Assembly: GCA_947495135.1 (NCBI GenBank)
Contig: CANLXN010000005.1
Location: 186,001 to 250,000 of the forward strand
Direction of reading: 5' to 3'
Source of the DNA: an uncultured Flavobacteriaceae bacterium
Lineage (GTDB): Bacteria; Bacteroidota; Bacteroidia; Flavobacteriales; Flavobacteriaceae
Length of the DNA stretch: 64,000 bases
Below the pieces are notes generated by a model. The model had not been told where the DNA came from, did no database searches, and was given only the letters and a program-made list of their open reading frames with translations. Below are positions 8,176 through 17,258 of the stretch, in pieces. Positions within the stretch are counted from its first letter, which is position 1. Each line of letters begins with the position of its first letter. Made by a program: the position numbers and the translations under genes.

Positions 8176-8487
8176 TTGTATTTTCCTAAATGCATTCTGT
8201 TGTTAACAAGTTAAGCTTTAAAAGTAAAAAGCGACCTTATTTCTTGAAATTTGAACGTAAAAATTAAATAAAAATAGTTTTCAAAGGCGCTTCATCCAAT
8301 TAAAGAGTAGCGCAATTCAATAAATTCAATTTTCGTTTCGGTCAATGATAAATCTAAATGCGTTAAAAGTAGCCGAGAAGTGCCGATATATTTGCAATAC
8401 AAATAAGGGCTGCCGCATAACCCTTATGAAAGCAAAAGTAAGTTGTTAATGGTGGCCTTTGTATTCTTATAACTTAAAACAAACCAA
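8176..8487. other. divergent intergenic region between DUF2254 and a lipoprotein gene
   Basis: A 312-base stretch without a gene. It contains the candidate promoter near 8387. In the leader of the lipoprotein transcript there is a perfect 7-base inverted repeat ATAAGGG/CCCTTAT (8403-8409 with 8421-8427). No other structure is seen. Confidence 0.5.
8387..8394 (+). promoter_or_regulatory. candidate -7 element TATATTTG for the lipoprotein gene
   Basis: An exact match to TAnnTTTG about 94 bases upstream of the lipoprotein start. The -33 position has only a weak GTTA about 21 bases upstream. The predicted leader would carry the 7-base-pair hairpin at 8403-8427. Confidence 0.4.
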
Positions 8488-9063
8488 ATGAAAAACTTTT
8501 TAGGATTATTGATGATCGCACTACTTTTTATTAGTTGTGATGTAAATCAAAAGAAAGAAGGAGAATTGCCAGAAATTGATGTTGATATAGACACCGAAGC
8601 TGGACAATTGCCAACATTCGATGTAGACTGGGCAGACGTCAACGTAGGGACTAGAACCAAAATGGTAAAGGTGCCTAAAGTAGTGGTGGTAATGGAAGAA
8701 ATAGAAGTTGAAGTTCCTTATGTAGATGTGGATATGCCTAATTCTGGGGAAAAGGAAGAACTAACACTTACCGTTGAAGCAGAGGTGACAGATCATGAAC
8801 ACACTATTAAAATTAATGAGATTATCGCTTCCAATGAGACGCTGTATGTAATTTCAGAACTGAAAGCTACTACTCAAACTTTAGGTGATAAAAAATTACG
8901 AGTGTCGGACCGAGTGATTTTAAATGCTCCAGATTTAAATGTGAAGCATATTATTATGGGAGAAAAACCGGACAGAGTTTTTAACGATCAGTTTAAATAT
9001 GTTAAAGACCTAGGCGCTTTCAAAGCAAATTTGAAAAATCCGAGGACCATCTTTACTAATTAG
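8488..9063 (+). CDS. predicted lipoprotein with acidic repeats
   Basis: 191 residues. The N-terminus MKNFLGLLMIALLFISC is a lipoprotein signal peptide with the lipidated Cys at 17. The following stretch is strongly acidic and repetitive, with several VDVD/DVD-type segments (residues 30-85), and is then more ordinary mixed alpha/beta sequence. The acidic blocks could bind calcium or keep the domain extended from the membrane. No family is recognised. The gene is monocistronic, with its own candidate promoter and a clear terminator downstream. Confidence 0.8.
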   Translation: MKNFLGLLMIALLFISCDVNQKKEGELPEIDVDIDTEAGQLPTFDVDWADVNVGTRTKMVKVPKVVVVMEEIEVEVPYVDVDMPNSGEKEELTLTVEAEVTDHEHTIKINEIIASNETLYVISELKATTQTLGDKKLRVSDRVILNAPDLNVKHIIMGEKPDRVFNDQFKYVKDLGAFKANLKNPRTIFTN

Positions 9064-9092
9064 AGATCATTCTTTTATCGGGTTTTAGTGAT

Positions 9093-9126
9093 TGGTCTCT
9101 TGTCTTGTGCGAGAGACCATTTTGTT
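9093..9126 (+). terminator. rho-independent terminator after the lipoprotein gene
   Basis: Perfect 8-base-pair stem TGGTCTCT/AGAGACCA (9093-9100 with 9112-9119), followed by TTTTGTTT. It separates the lipoprotein gene from topoisomerase IB. Confidence 0.75.
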
Positions 9127-9132
9127 TAGTAT

Positions 9133-10218
9133 ATGAATAGGAGAGAAGCAAATTTATTGGCAGAGTTGATTAAATCACCACAAGAAGTGGTTGAAAAATT
9201 AGACTTGGTATATTCTAAAGATGAGGATTTCAAAATTTTTAGACGAGAGGAGAGCGGCCAATTTAGATATCTTTTTAATGGGGAAGTGCTTCTCGAGCGA
9301 AAAGAGATTGAAAGAATTCAGCACTTGGCAATTCCTCCAGCTTGGCAGGAAGTTAAAATTGTAGCATTGCAGAATGGTCATCTTCAGGCAACTGGTCGAG
9401 ATTCTAAATCGAGAAAGCAATATCGATATCATCCACTATGGTCTCGGATAAGGAATCAGACTAAATTTTATAAAATGGTACAGTTTGGAGAACAGCTACC
9501 AAAAATAAGATTAAAAGTGGATCAGCATCTTTCATTGTCGGGCTGGCCAAAAGAAAAAGTATTGGCGCTCATAATTAGATTAATGGAGGAGACGCATATC
9601 AGGATTGGGAACGAACAATACGCTAAGCGCAATAAAACCTATGGACTAACAACGTTGCGAACGAGACATGTTCATCTTGAAAAAGATAAAATGAAATTTG
9701 AGTTTGTTGGTAAAAAAGGTAAAAGACATAGTGTCTCACTACGGGATAAAAGGCTCATTTATTTAGTGAATCGATGTGAAGAGATTCCAGGTTGGGAACT
9801 GTTTCAATATTTTGATAACCGCGGACGAAAGCAGGGGGTAGAAAGTAGCATGGTAAACCGATATATTCAGGACATCTGTGGTGAAATATTTACAGCAAAG
9901 GACTTTCGAACGTGGGCAGCTAGCATTATTTTTTTTGAAACTTTAATGGATTTGGGCATTTCAGAAAACGAAAAAGAAATAGCCTGGAACTTACGCAAGG
10001 GCTACGACAGTGCAGCAAAACAATTAGGTAATACGCGAAATGTTTGTCGCAAATATTACGTGCATCCTGGAGTCGCACAGCAATATGAAACTGGCGAGAT
10101 AAAGGTTGGTTTTGATCGTGTAATAAAACTTAGTGAAAACATTAGGGATTATTTCACTCCAACCGAAGAGGTTCTTCTAGAGTTACTTCAGGCGTACAAG
10201 CCAGAATTTTTAAAATAA
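9133..10218 (+). CDS. DNA topoisomerase IB
   Basis: Type IB topoisomerase of the bacterial/poxvirus class, which nicks one DNA strand through a 3'-phosphotyrosine and relaxes supercoils. It is 361 residues. The N-terminal beta domain (IPPAWQEVKI, ATGRDSKSRKQYRYH) is followed by the catalytic domain with RIGNEQYAKRNKTYGLTTL near 157 and DFRTWAAS near 256. The tyrosine-bearing segment NVCRKYYVHP lies near 304. All the usual landmarks are present. The MscS gene follows 16 bases later in the same direction, so the pair may share a transcript. Confidence 0.92.
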   Translation: MNRREANLLAELIKSPQEVVEKLDLVYSKDEDFKIFRREESGQFRYLFNGEVLLERKEIERIQHLAIPPAWQEVKIVALQNGHLQATGRDSKSRKQYRYHPLWSRIRNQTKFYKMVQFGEQLPKIRLKVDQHLSLSGWPKEKVLALIIRLMEETHIRIGNEQYAKRNKTYGLTTLRTRHVHLEKDKMKFEFVGKKGKRHSVSLRDKRLIYLVNRCEEIPGWELFQYFDNRGRKQGVESSMVNRYIQDICGEIFTAKDFRTWAASIIFFETLMDLGISENEKEIAWNLRKGYDSAAKQLGNTRNVCRKYYVHPGVAQQYETGEIKVGFDRVIKLSENIRDYFTPTEEVLLELLQAYKPEFLK

Positions 10219-10234
10219 CTATAAAATAATCCTT

Positions 10235-11134
10235 ATGAAAAATCAGTTTGCAGAGGCTTGGAATAAAATGGTGGACAAACTAGGGTCGTGGTTTGATGCC
10301 TTAGTACTTAGTTTACCTAATATAATTATTGCAATCGTTGTATTTATAATTTCGTTGATTGCTGCCAAATATATAAGTAAAGGTTTTCGTAGGGTTTTGG
10401 AACGAAGCAATCTTCAAAATTCCATGAAAAATTTAATTGCCAAGATCATCTCAGTGGTGGTAATTGTCTTAGGTTTATTTCTGGTTTTGGGAGTGCTTAA
10501 TCTCAGTAAAGCCCTCAACACCATTCTTGCAGGGGCGGGAGTGGCAGGTTTGGCAGTGGGACTAGCCTTGCAAGGCGCACTTGCAAATACCTATTCGGGC
10601 ATCATTTTGTCGTATATCAAAAATTTAAAATTTGGAGATTGGATAGAAAGCAATAGCTATGAGGGAGAGGTAGTTGATATCAATCTAAGAGCAGTCACCA
10701 TCAAGCAAGCCGATAACAATTTGGTGTTAATTCCTAATAAATTAGTGGTAGATAACCCTATAAAAAATTATTCTACAACTTCCCAATCGAGGGTTATTTT
10801 GTCTTGTGGTGTGGGTTACGAATCTGATCTTAGAGCCGTTAAAAAGTTAACAATGGACACAATTCTTCATAATTTTGATGAGGTTGAAAATATAAAAGAC
10901 ATCATCTTTCTGTGGACTGAGTTCGGGGATAGCTCAATTAACTATCAGTTGCGATTTTGGTTAAATTCTACCAATGCATTGGAAGTTGCTAAGGCTAAAA
11001 GTGAATCGATTATGTTAATCAAGGAGGCATACGATTCGAACAATGTTAACATTCCGTTTCCTATTAGAACCCTGGATGTTTCGAATAATGTGAACGACCT
11101 TCTTCGAGAAAATCAATCTAAAGTCACTCCATAG
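10235..11134 (+). CDS. MscS-family mechanosensitive ion channel
   Basis: 299-residue small-conductance mechanosensitive channel for osmotic downshock. Three N-terminal transmembrane helices end in the Gly/Ala-rich pore helix (LAGAGVAGLAVGLALQGALAN, about 98-118). The typical beta domain follows (LKFGDWIESNSYEGEV, ADNNLVLIPNKLVVDNPI), then a mixed C-terminal domain. The length is that of minimal MscS. It is followed by a compact terminator. Confidence 0.93.
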   Translation: MKNQFAEAWNKMVDKLGSWFDALVLSLPNIIIAIVVFIISLIAAKYISKGFRRVLERSNLQNSMKNLIAKIISVVVIVLGLFLVLGVLNLSKALNTILAGAGVAGLAVGLALQGALANTYSGIILSYIKNLKFGDWIESNSYEGEVVDINLRAVTIKQADNNLVLIPNKLVVDNPIKNYSTTSQSRVILSCGVGYESDLRAVKKLTMDTILHNFDEVENIKDIIFLWTEFGDSSINYQLRFWLNSTNALEVAKAKSESIMLIKEAYDSNNVNIPFPIRTLDVSNNVNDLLRENQSKVTP

Positions 11135-11156
11135 AATCGTCTTCATACGATTTTTT
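11135..11156 (+). terminator. rho-independent terminator after mscS
   Basis: AATCGT (11135-11140) pairs with ACGATT (11147-11152) around a 6-base loop, followed directly by a run of six T. It begins right after the stop codon. Confidence 0.65.
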
Positions 11157-11343
11157 GACGCTTCGTTGATCCGATTTTTCCTTCAAATTTTAGATGTAAA
11201 AAACCATGTACTCAAGTAGATGCTTGTTTTTGTAAGTGCATTTAAATCAGATGGTTAAATATAATTGAATGAGTCAACTTTCAGAGGAAATGAGCAACTT
11301 ATGAGTGGTGTTGGTTCTTAACTTTGTATAAAATAAACGAAGA

Positions 11344-11487
11344 ATGGACTTTCAAATAGTGGTGTTATTGGTATGCGGAATCGCAGGAGGAATTGTAATC
11401 ACTGTTGCATTTAAACTGTTAAAGCGCGAGCAAAGTTTTAGACGCGTTAAAAAAGAAAACGACCATGTTGAAGAGTCTAAGATGTAA
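11344..11487 (+). CDS. 47-residue single-helix membrane miniprotein
   Basis: ATG-started frame encoding MDFQIVVLLVCGIAGG onward: one hydrophobic helix (4-24) followed by a basic and then acidic tail. The architecture is that of small stress-related membrane proteins. It lies 45 bases ahead of the DUF2383 gene and is probably co-transcribed. No named family is recognised. Confidence 0.5.
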   Translation: MDFQIVVLLVCGIAGGIVITVAFKLLKREQSFRRVKKENDHVEESKM

Positions 11488-11532
11488 ATTGGTATGCATC
11501 CATAAATAATACCAAATCTAAAAAAGTAAACT

Positions 11533-11982
11533 ATGAGTAATTACACAGAAGAGGTAGGAAATAAGTTAAACGCATTGTTGGAAAAGACATATGATGCAGA
11601 AAAAGGTTTTAAGAAAGCTGCAGAGAACGTAGATCACGCTGGATTAAAAAATTATTTTAATCAAAAAGCACAGCAGAGATACGATTTTGGACACGCATTG
11701 AAATCGGAAATCAAAAGTTTTGGTGAGGAAGTTGATAAAGGAGGAAGTGTTACTGGAGCTGCACATCGTACGTGGATGGATGTAAAGGCATTTTTGTCAT
11801 TGGATAACGAAGAATCCATGTTAGAGGAGTCTATTCGAGGAGAAAAGGCCGCAATTGACGAGTATGAGGATGTACTTGCCGAAACGACATTGCCGGTTTC
11901 CACGAAGAATGTTTTAAATGCACAAAAGCAGCATATTGTCGAGGGTCTAACAAACATCCAAAGGATGGAAGACATTAAATAA
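11533..11982 (+). CDS. DUF2383/PA2169-type four-helix bundle protein
   Basis: 149-residue all-helical soluble protein resembling the ferritin-like DUF2383 family (KLNALLEKTYDAEKGF near the N-terminus; SMLEESIRGEKAAIDEYEDVL in the third helix). The length and two-repeat helical pattern are normal. Members are typically stress-induced in Bacteroidota and have no proven reaction. The Glu/His residues of the helices could hold metal, but I do not see the full diiron ferritin set. Confidence 0.85.
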   Translation: MSNYTEEVGNKLNALLEKTYDAEKGFKKAAENVDHAGLKNYFNQKAQQRYDFGHALKSEIKSFGEEVDKGGSVTGAAHRTWMDVKAFLSLDNEESMLEESIRGEKAAIDEYEDVLAETTLPVSTKNVLNAQKQHIVEGLTNIQRMEDIK

Positions 11983-12168
11983 CTAGAGTGAAGTGAGGCT
12001 TTAGATTTTAGTTAGATGAAGAAATCATCTATTAAATACAAATTGCGATTGGTAAATTGTGAGGCGATTTTTTAGGTGATTTTTCTATTTCAGTTTAATC
12101 AACAATACCACGTTCAAAACCCTAAGATGGATACACATAATTAGGTGTTAAAAACTTGATTTGAAAAA

Positions 12169-13185
12169 CTAGTGGTTCTTGTATTTGTAATCCTTTGGCC
12201 TACAATCATATTTTCTTTTGAAAATTTTACAGAAATAGCTTCTGCTTGTGAGTCCAATAGTATAGACAACTTCAGAAATGGATAGATCCGTTGTGCGAAG
12301 CAATTCCTCTGCTTTTTCGAGGCGAACATTTCTGATGTAATCCGAAACAGTTCGTTCAAACATAAATTTAAATCCATCTTGTAACTTGGCGGGAGATAAG
12401 CCCGAAAAAGAGCAAAGACTTTTAATAGTATGCTGAATTTCTGGGCTTTTTTGTACAAATTCACTTGCCTCAGTGATACGCTTTAATTCTTTTCGTAGAA
12501 GACCGCTAGTGTTCTTATTCGTTCCAATTTCATTTAAAAATTGCTCAATGTGTTTGGCCAATACAATAAAGTATCTGCCCTTCTTGGAGAGTTGATGCGA
12601 GATTGTATTTTCATGTTCTTTGCATTTAATATGCTTTAATTGTTCTGCGATGCGGAGGTTATAATTTCCTAAATGAAAAAACTTCTTTACTTTATTTAAT
12701 TCGAACAGTTGTTTTTTTAATTTTCGACTAATTGGATTTTCTTTTTCTGAAAGGGAACTTAAATACACATTTTTGTCTGCCAAAATAATACTCAGTTCGC
12801 AATTTATTCCTTTTTCTATTTTTAGCCTACTGGAGTTTTCAGTGTCGCAACTTACAACTGCGGTTTGAAAGGGTTCAATTTGAACTTCATGACCATGGAG
12901 GGCAAAGCCATGAAAGCAATTGCCATGTAAACAATAAATAAACTGAAGGGTATTGAAATTTGAAAAGCCGGCACATATTGCTGCATCATCATTTAATTTA
13001 CAGTCGAAATCTATCACGTTGAGTCCAGCTTGCAAGTTGGTATGCCTAATATACCCAGAGCCAACAGTTGGTGATAGGGTTATTGTAAATACGTCGTTTT
13101 CCTCACTAATTAGCCCGCCAAAATACTCATGGAGTATTGCAAGTTCTTTTGGGAGGGTGTCAAGGTTGGTTTGTCTTTCTATCAT
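12169..13185 (-). CDS. AraC-family transcriptional regulator (paralogue 1 of 3)
   Basis: DNA-binding regulator with a C-terminal AraC helix-turn-helix domain: EIQHTIKSLCSFSGLSPAKLQDGFKFMF, then DYIRNVRLEKAEELL and YTIGLTSRSYFCKIFKRKY. An N-terminal beta-rich ligand-type domain of about 200 residues precedes it. The frame is open upstream to 13284, but the ATG at 13185 (MIERQTNLDTL) gives an N-terminus that lines up with the two paralogues nearby, so it is preferred. The N-terminal segment GSGYIRHTNLQAGLNVIDFD matches the equivalent GSGVIRSISFDWGISLVDYD of the second copy. Confidence 0.88.
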   Translation of the reverse strand: MIERQTNLDTLPKELAILHEYFGGLISEENDVFTITLSPTVGSGYIRHTNLQAGLNVIDFDCKLNDDAAICAGFSNFNTLQFIYCLHGNCFHGFALHGHEVQIEPFQTAVVSCDTENSSRLKIEKGINCELSIILADKNVYLSSLSEKENPISRKLKKQLFELNKVKKFFHLGNYNLRIAEQLKHIKCKEHENTISHQLSKKGRYFIVLAKHIEQFLNEIGTNKNTSGLLRKELKRITEASEFVQKSPEIQHTIKSLCSFSGLSPAKLQDGFKFMFERTVSDYIRNVRLEKAEELLRTTDLSISEVVYTIGLTSRSYFCKIFKRKYDCRPKDYKYKNH

Positions 13186-13424
13186 GATATCGTTTTTGTG
13201 GCATTCTATTTTAAAAATTAGAATTGAGAACATTGCGCTATACAAAAGTATAGTTAGGCTTAGGTTTCCCTTAACACTATTCAAACTATCTGTGCCATAA
13301 TCGCGATACTGTTATTGAAAATAGCGATATAGGTCGTTTTTACAGTCTATATGAGGCAAGAATTGTAGGTTTTCGGTCAACTTGATGTTAGAAATTGATG
13401 TTACTTGCAGAGAAGAAAAAGATT

Positions 13425-14126
13425 ATGAGTAAGAAGGTGTCAAATAGTGCGAAGAGGGAAGAGATCGAACAGGAATTTGGGTGCACCTATTTATACCCCA
13501 ACTTGTACACTCCAGAGTCAATAATTGATGGTACAGAAGAGTCTACAATTTCGGTGATTACTTCTGAGAATCCAGATTTTATTTCTTTCGCTATTTGGGG
13601 AATGTTGCCAGACCAATACGAAGACGAATGGCGAGATTTTCAAAATGCACTAGATACATTAAATGCAACTAAAGAAATGGTCGAATCGTCGCCAGTCTTT
13701 GGCCCTGCATTTTTAAATAGACGATGTTTAATAATTGTCACGGGATATTTTGTTTATCACTTAAAAAATGGAGTGTTATATCCTTATTACGTGCGGTCTA
13801 AATCGTTAAAGCCGTTTTGCCTAGCTGGAATTTACAATACATTGGAAGATGGTTTTATCACTTGTTCGCTTCTTAACACCAAAGTCTCTGGAGTAATCGA
13901 AAAAATTCAGAATATTGAAGATATGATGCCAATCCCAATAGATTTTTCCTTCTACGCAGATTGGCTCAATCCATCTTCGAGTTTAGAAACTATTAATAGA
14001 ATTCTCGATGTGCCTAATCAGATTCCATTAACAGCGCATCCAATTGCAAAAGAATTCTTTAAAAATGGTATTACGTATGACGGGATGTTACAGCCCGTGT
14101 ATTACAAGGATATTCCCAAAGTTTAG
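13425..14126 (+). CDS. SRAP/HMCES-like protein lacking the catalytic residues
   Basis: 233 residues from the chosen ATG. The fold signature of SOS response-associated peptidases (YedK/HMCES), which cap abasic sites in single-stranded DNA through Cys2, is clear: FAIWGMLPDQ, TLNATKE (family TLNARxE), RRCLIIVTGYFVYH (family RRCLvPadGFyEW), FCLAGIY and DMMPIPI (family RMPvil). The active residues are changed. Position 2 is Ser (AGT, one base from a Cys codon), the catalytic Glu is Val110 and the His of the xxH..RMP motif is Gln162. Asn80 is kept. An upstream in-frame ATG at 13395 is possible but would bury residue 2. It lies on the opposite strand to the three AraC genes around it. Confidence 0.75.
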   Translation: MSKKVSNSAKREEIEQEFGCTYLYPNLYTPESIIDGTEESTISVITSENPDFISFAIWGMLPDQYEDEWRDFQNALDTLNATKEMVESSPVFGPAFLNRRCLIIVTGYFVYHLKNGVLYPYYVRSKSLKPFCLAGIYNTLEDGFITCSLLNTKVSGVIEKIQNIEDMMPIPIDFSFYADWLNPSSSLETINRILDVPNQIPLTAHPIAKEFFKNGITYDGMLQPVYYKDIPKV

Positions 14127-14170
14127 CGTTCATAATTAGATGGAAACGTTCAACTGGAAATCATCAAGTA

Positions 14171-15193
14171 CTAATTCTTTACTTGGCCTTTTTTTCTGTA
14201 TTCTACAGGTAGCATACCATATCGTTCAAAGAATATTTTTGAAAAATAACTTCTACTTTTTAAGCCAATCTTATAAACTATTTCAGAAATAGAATCGTCT
14301 GTATTTTTAATGTAATCTCTCGAAACCTCTAGTTTTAAATGCCGAATATACTCGTTCACCGATTTTGCGTACAATACCTTAAATCCGGACTGTAACTTTT
14401 TAGCCGAAAGACCAGAAACCTCGGATAAGACTGAAATAGTTAGAGGTTCAGACATATGGTCGACGATGTATGCAGAAAGATCGTGAATTTTCTTAATATC
14501 ATTTTTCCCAATAGATTCTGTTACTTCATCACTTTCTTCTCGATTTGCGTGTTCCAGCATTTGCTGCGCCATAATTAAATTTAGTTGTCCCTCTATAGAC
14601 AAAGTTCGAACGATACCGCTTCCATTGCCTTCCTGGAGTTGTTTAATTTGATCAGCAATCTTCAGACTGAAATTTCCAAAATGATTGTAAGATGCAGATG
14701 CTTCGGCATTATCGAATGCTTTTAAAAGACTATCGTCTAACGATAAAAGATTATTGTTCTTTTTTTTCTGATACTCTTTCCGTACCACATAAATGAAATT
14801 TACTCGTACTGAAACGTTCTTTGGGAAAACATAGACCTCTTTGGAGTGTTTTTCTGGAGAAATGATGATATTTTGATAGCGCTCGAAGGTGTGAGCTTGT
14901 TGCTCATGAGAATTAGAATATTCTAAGTTTCCTTCAGAAATAAAAATAAATTCTATCGGTTTTACTTCAGATAGGCTAAATATAATTTTAGTGTCTTCTT
15001 TGAAGTTTACGTCGTAATCGACTAACGAAATACCCCAGTCGAAAGAAATGCTTCTTATTACACCTGAGCCGTATTCCCCATCAAACTCTAATACAGATTC
15101 TCCCCATTGTTCGGTGATCTTTCCATTAAGTTGATTGTTAAGTTGTTCTAAAATTTGCCAGCCATCAATACTGCTAATTTGTATTTCGCGCAT
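14171..15193 (-). CDS. AraC-family transcriptional regulator (paralogue 2 of 3)
   Basis: 340 residues. The C-terminal AraC domain shows SVLSEVSGLSAKKLQSGFKVLY, NEYIRHLKLEVSRDY and YKIGLKSRSYFSKIFFERYG. The N-terminal domain is beta-rich and of the same plan as the two neighbours. The ligand is unknown. The closing motif IGLxSRSYFxKxFxxRY is shared by all three regulators, which points to local duplication. It is convergent with the SRAP-like gene. Confidence 0.9.
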   Translation of the reverse strand: MREIQISSIDGWQILEQLNNQLNGKITEQWGESVLEFDGEYGSGVIRSISFDWGISLVDYDVNFKEDTKIIFSLSEVKPIEFIFISEGNLEYSNSHEQQAHTFERYQNIIISPEKHSKEVYVFPKNVSVRVNFIYVVRKEYQKKKNNNLLSLDDSLLKAFDNAEASASYNHFGNFSLKIADQIKQLQEGNGSGIVRTLSIEGQLNLIMAQQMLEHANREESDEVTESIGKNDIKKIHDLSAYIVDHMSEPLTISVLSEVSGLSAKKLQSGFKVLYAKSVNEYIRHLKLEVSRDYIKNTDDSISEIVYKIGLKSRSYFSKIFFERYGMLPVEYRKKGQVKN

Positions 15194-15346
15194 GCTCTCT
15201 ATTTCCTTTTTTGCAAAGGACTTAGAAATGCCAGTTTCAGATTAACACTTTTGAAACGTTTAATAACACTATTGGGCTATTTTTCAATAAGACTGTTGGT
15301 GAAATCTGAAGGAAATGGGAGGTAATTATTTGTTTGTCAGTGCTTT

Positions 15347-16390
15347 TTAAGCAGATTTAGACTTGCCTTTTCCTTTCCTATGCTGAGCAATGAAGCTCTT
15401 CGGAGTCTGTCCATATCGTTTCTTGAAGAGTTTCGTAAAGTAACTTCTAGAGTTAATACCAACCTTGTAGGTGATTTCAGTAATGTTTAAGGCAGTCGTC
15501 TCTAGTAAAACTTTGGCAGTATCTACTCGGTGATTTCGCAAATATTCGTTTACCGACGCTCCGTATAGTTGTTGAAAGCCACTCTGCAGTGTATTTTGAT
15601 TAAGTCCAACTCTTTTTGCTAGGGCACTCACATTGATCAAGGTTTCCATTTCCTCTTTAATAATTTCGGCGGCTGCCTCAATGCTCTCTATAGTAGATTG
15701 TCTAAGAATTTTCCTTCTTTCAGGTCCGTTTAAATCATCCAGGTATTGCTTTAACTGATGCGTGAAAATCTCATACGCTTTTCCTTCAAGATAAACGTGA
15801 CGCATAAAACCGTCGAGTTCACATTCCGTAAACTCTTCAATAAACTTAGATATCTCTAAGCTGAAATTACTCTTGTATAAAAATTGATTGATACCGTTAA
15901 CATCTCTGAATAGTTCAATAAGATCTTCATTCATATCAAGAAGAAATGTTTCAATCTTTTCCTCAAAGACCTTTCTGTTTATTTCAATACAAAAAAAGCA
16001 AACCGATTCGCCTGCGGGAATCTTGAAAATATGGTTGCTTTTTGCCGTACTTGCGGTAATAATGTTTTCTAGCCTTTTAAGACTAGTGAAGCCCTCTTCT
16101 ATTGTGAAACCGTGTTCAAATTGCGACTGCCTATTAAAAATCATTTTGAGCGGATGAACTACACCTCTTTTAAATTCTATATCTAAAGATTCTTTTAGAA
16201 AAATATCGGCTTCCACAACTCCAAATCCCGAGTCAAATTCATATGCTTTCACATTACCAGAGCCTAAGCTTTCAGGTATTTCTAGACAAAATTCACGGTT
16301 ATTTTCCTCGTAGTCAACGCCTAAGCTGTGCGCTAGACCTTTAACGACGTCGGAAGAAATATTATCGTGGATTTTTAGTTGTTCGCTCAA
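15347..16390 (-). CDS. AraC-family transcriptional regulator (paralogue 3 of 3)
   Basis: 347 residues. The C-terminal AraC domain has NVSALAKRVGLNQNTLQSGFQQLYG, NEYLRNHRVDTAKVLL and YKVGINSRSYFTKLFKKRYG. The N-terminal domain shows GSGNVKAYEFDSGFGVVEAD, parallel to the other two copies. The C-terminus ends in a Lys-rich tail. It is tandem to paralogue 2, with a 153-base gap and no sign of an operon between them. Confidence 0.9.
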   Translation of the reverse strand: MSEQLKIHDNISSDVVKGLAHSLGVDYEENNREFCLEIPESLGSGNVKAYEFDSGFGVVEADIFLKESLDIEFKRGVVHPLKMIFNRQSQFEHGFTIEEGFTSLKRLENIITASTAKSNHIFKIPAGESVCFFCIEINRKVFEEKIETFLLDMNEDLIELFRDVNGINQFLYKSNFSLEISKFIEEFTECELDGFMRHVYLEGKAYEIFTHQLKQYLDDLNGPERRKILRQSTIESIEAAAEIIKEEMETLINVSALAKRVGLNQNTLQSGFQQLYGASVNEYLRNHRVDTAKVLLETTALNITEITYKVGINSRSYFTKLFKKRYGQTPKSFIAQHRKGKGKSKSA

Positions 16391-16579
16391 GTTTATTGAC
16401 TTATAGGTAGTAAAGATACTTTTTTTACCAAAAGAAATGATACTTCTCTCGCCATTTAAGCAATGGAGTTAAGATTAAGCTTGATCCCGTTAAAGAGAAG
16501 TCTCTAAGTGATCGATATTTGAATAGTAGATATGATAGACTGATTTCTTCATACTATGTTAACCATTAAATAACTATCT

Positions 16580-16744
16580 ATGTTACGTTGGACCATTACC
16601 TTTATTGTCCTTGCTATAATTGCAGGATTACTCGGATTTACCGGAATCGCCGCAGGAGCTGCAGGCATTGCTAAGATTCTTTTCATTATCTTTCTAGTGC
16701 TTTTCGTATTGTCATTATTATTCGGCAAGCGCTTTAAGGCCTAA
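16580..16744 (+). CDS. DUF1328 (YtjA-like) small membrane protein
   Basis: 54 residues beginning [20 protein letters not shown], then a Gly/Ala-rich turn ([12 protein letters not shown]) and a second helix ending in FGKRFKA. This is the standard DUF1328 plan of two short helices joined by a glycine-rich turn. Members are often stress-induced and of unknown function. A small lipoprotein gene follows 18 bases later and both likely end at the terminator near 16924. Confidence 0.85.
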   Translation: MLRWTITFIVLAIIAGLLGFTGIAAGAAGIAKILFIIFLVLFVLSLLFGKRFKA

Positions 16745-16762
16745 TCTTTTAAATTATAAATT

Positions 16763-16900
16763 ATGAAACGTACTTTATTATCACTACTCGCAATTGGTCT
16801 TTTTCTAGTTGCTACAAGTTGTAGAGAAAAAACAACAGGCGAAAAAGTGGAAGATGCAGTAGAAAGCGTCGCAGACGATGTAGAAGATGCTGTGGACTAA
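16763..16900 (+). CDS. 45-residue small lipoprotein, entericidin-like
   Basis: MKRTLLSLLAIGLFLVATSC is a lipoprotein signal peptide with the lipidated Cys at 20. The mature part is only 26 residues, acidic and amphipathic (GEKVEDAVESVADDVEDAVD), with a repeated V.DAV/V.DDV pattern. This resembles small envelope lipoproteins of the entericidin type, but the match is by architecture only. It is paired with the DUF1328 gene. Confidence 0.7.
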   Translation: MKRTLLSLLAIGLFLVATSCREKTTGEKVEDAVESVADDVEDAVD

Positions 16901-16923
16901 GCTCCAATAATCTTTTGATAAGT

Positions 16924-16966
16924 AAAACGGGTATTACAACTTTTGTTGAATACCCGTTTTAGTTTT
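16924..16966 (+). terminator. rho-independent terminator after the small lipoprotein gene
   Basis: A perfect 12-base-pair stem AAAACGGGTATT/AATACCCGTTTT (16924-16935 with 16949-16960), followed by AGTTTTT. Confidence 0.85.
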
Positions 16967-16991
16967 TATAAAATGTTGTATTTTAAGTATT

Positions 16992-17114
16992 ATGAAAAAA
17001 CAAGTAAAACCTAAAGATAAAAGAAAGCCTTTGGAACTAGAAGGCCCAAGACCCGCGAAAAACAGAAAACCTGCGTTAAGAGATCACTTGGTGCAACCTA
17101 AAAAGAAGAAATAA
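16992..17114 (+). CDS. 40-residue Lys/Pro-rich basic miniprotein
   Basis: ATG-started frame encoding MKKQVKPKDKRKPLELEG onward and ending in PKKKK. It is very basic, proline-rich and probably unstructured, with no signal or helix. It lies directly after a strong terminator. The biased composition and lack of known relatives make this a tentative gene; nucleic-acid or ribosome association would suit the charge. Confidence 0.4.
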   Translation: MKKQVKPKDKRKPLELEGPRPAKNRKPALRDHLVQPKKKK

Positions 17115-17258
17115 AACCTCTTAAATTTCTGTTCGCTTCATGTATAAAGATTTGTTGATTGGCCTGTTTTGTAATAAACTACAAAGTACTTGGCTTAACA
17201 ATCGTAACTGAAGACTAGAGTGGTTCACACAGCATTCTTTTAACATCGAGAGTATTTA

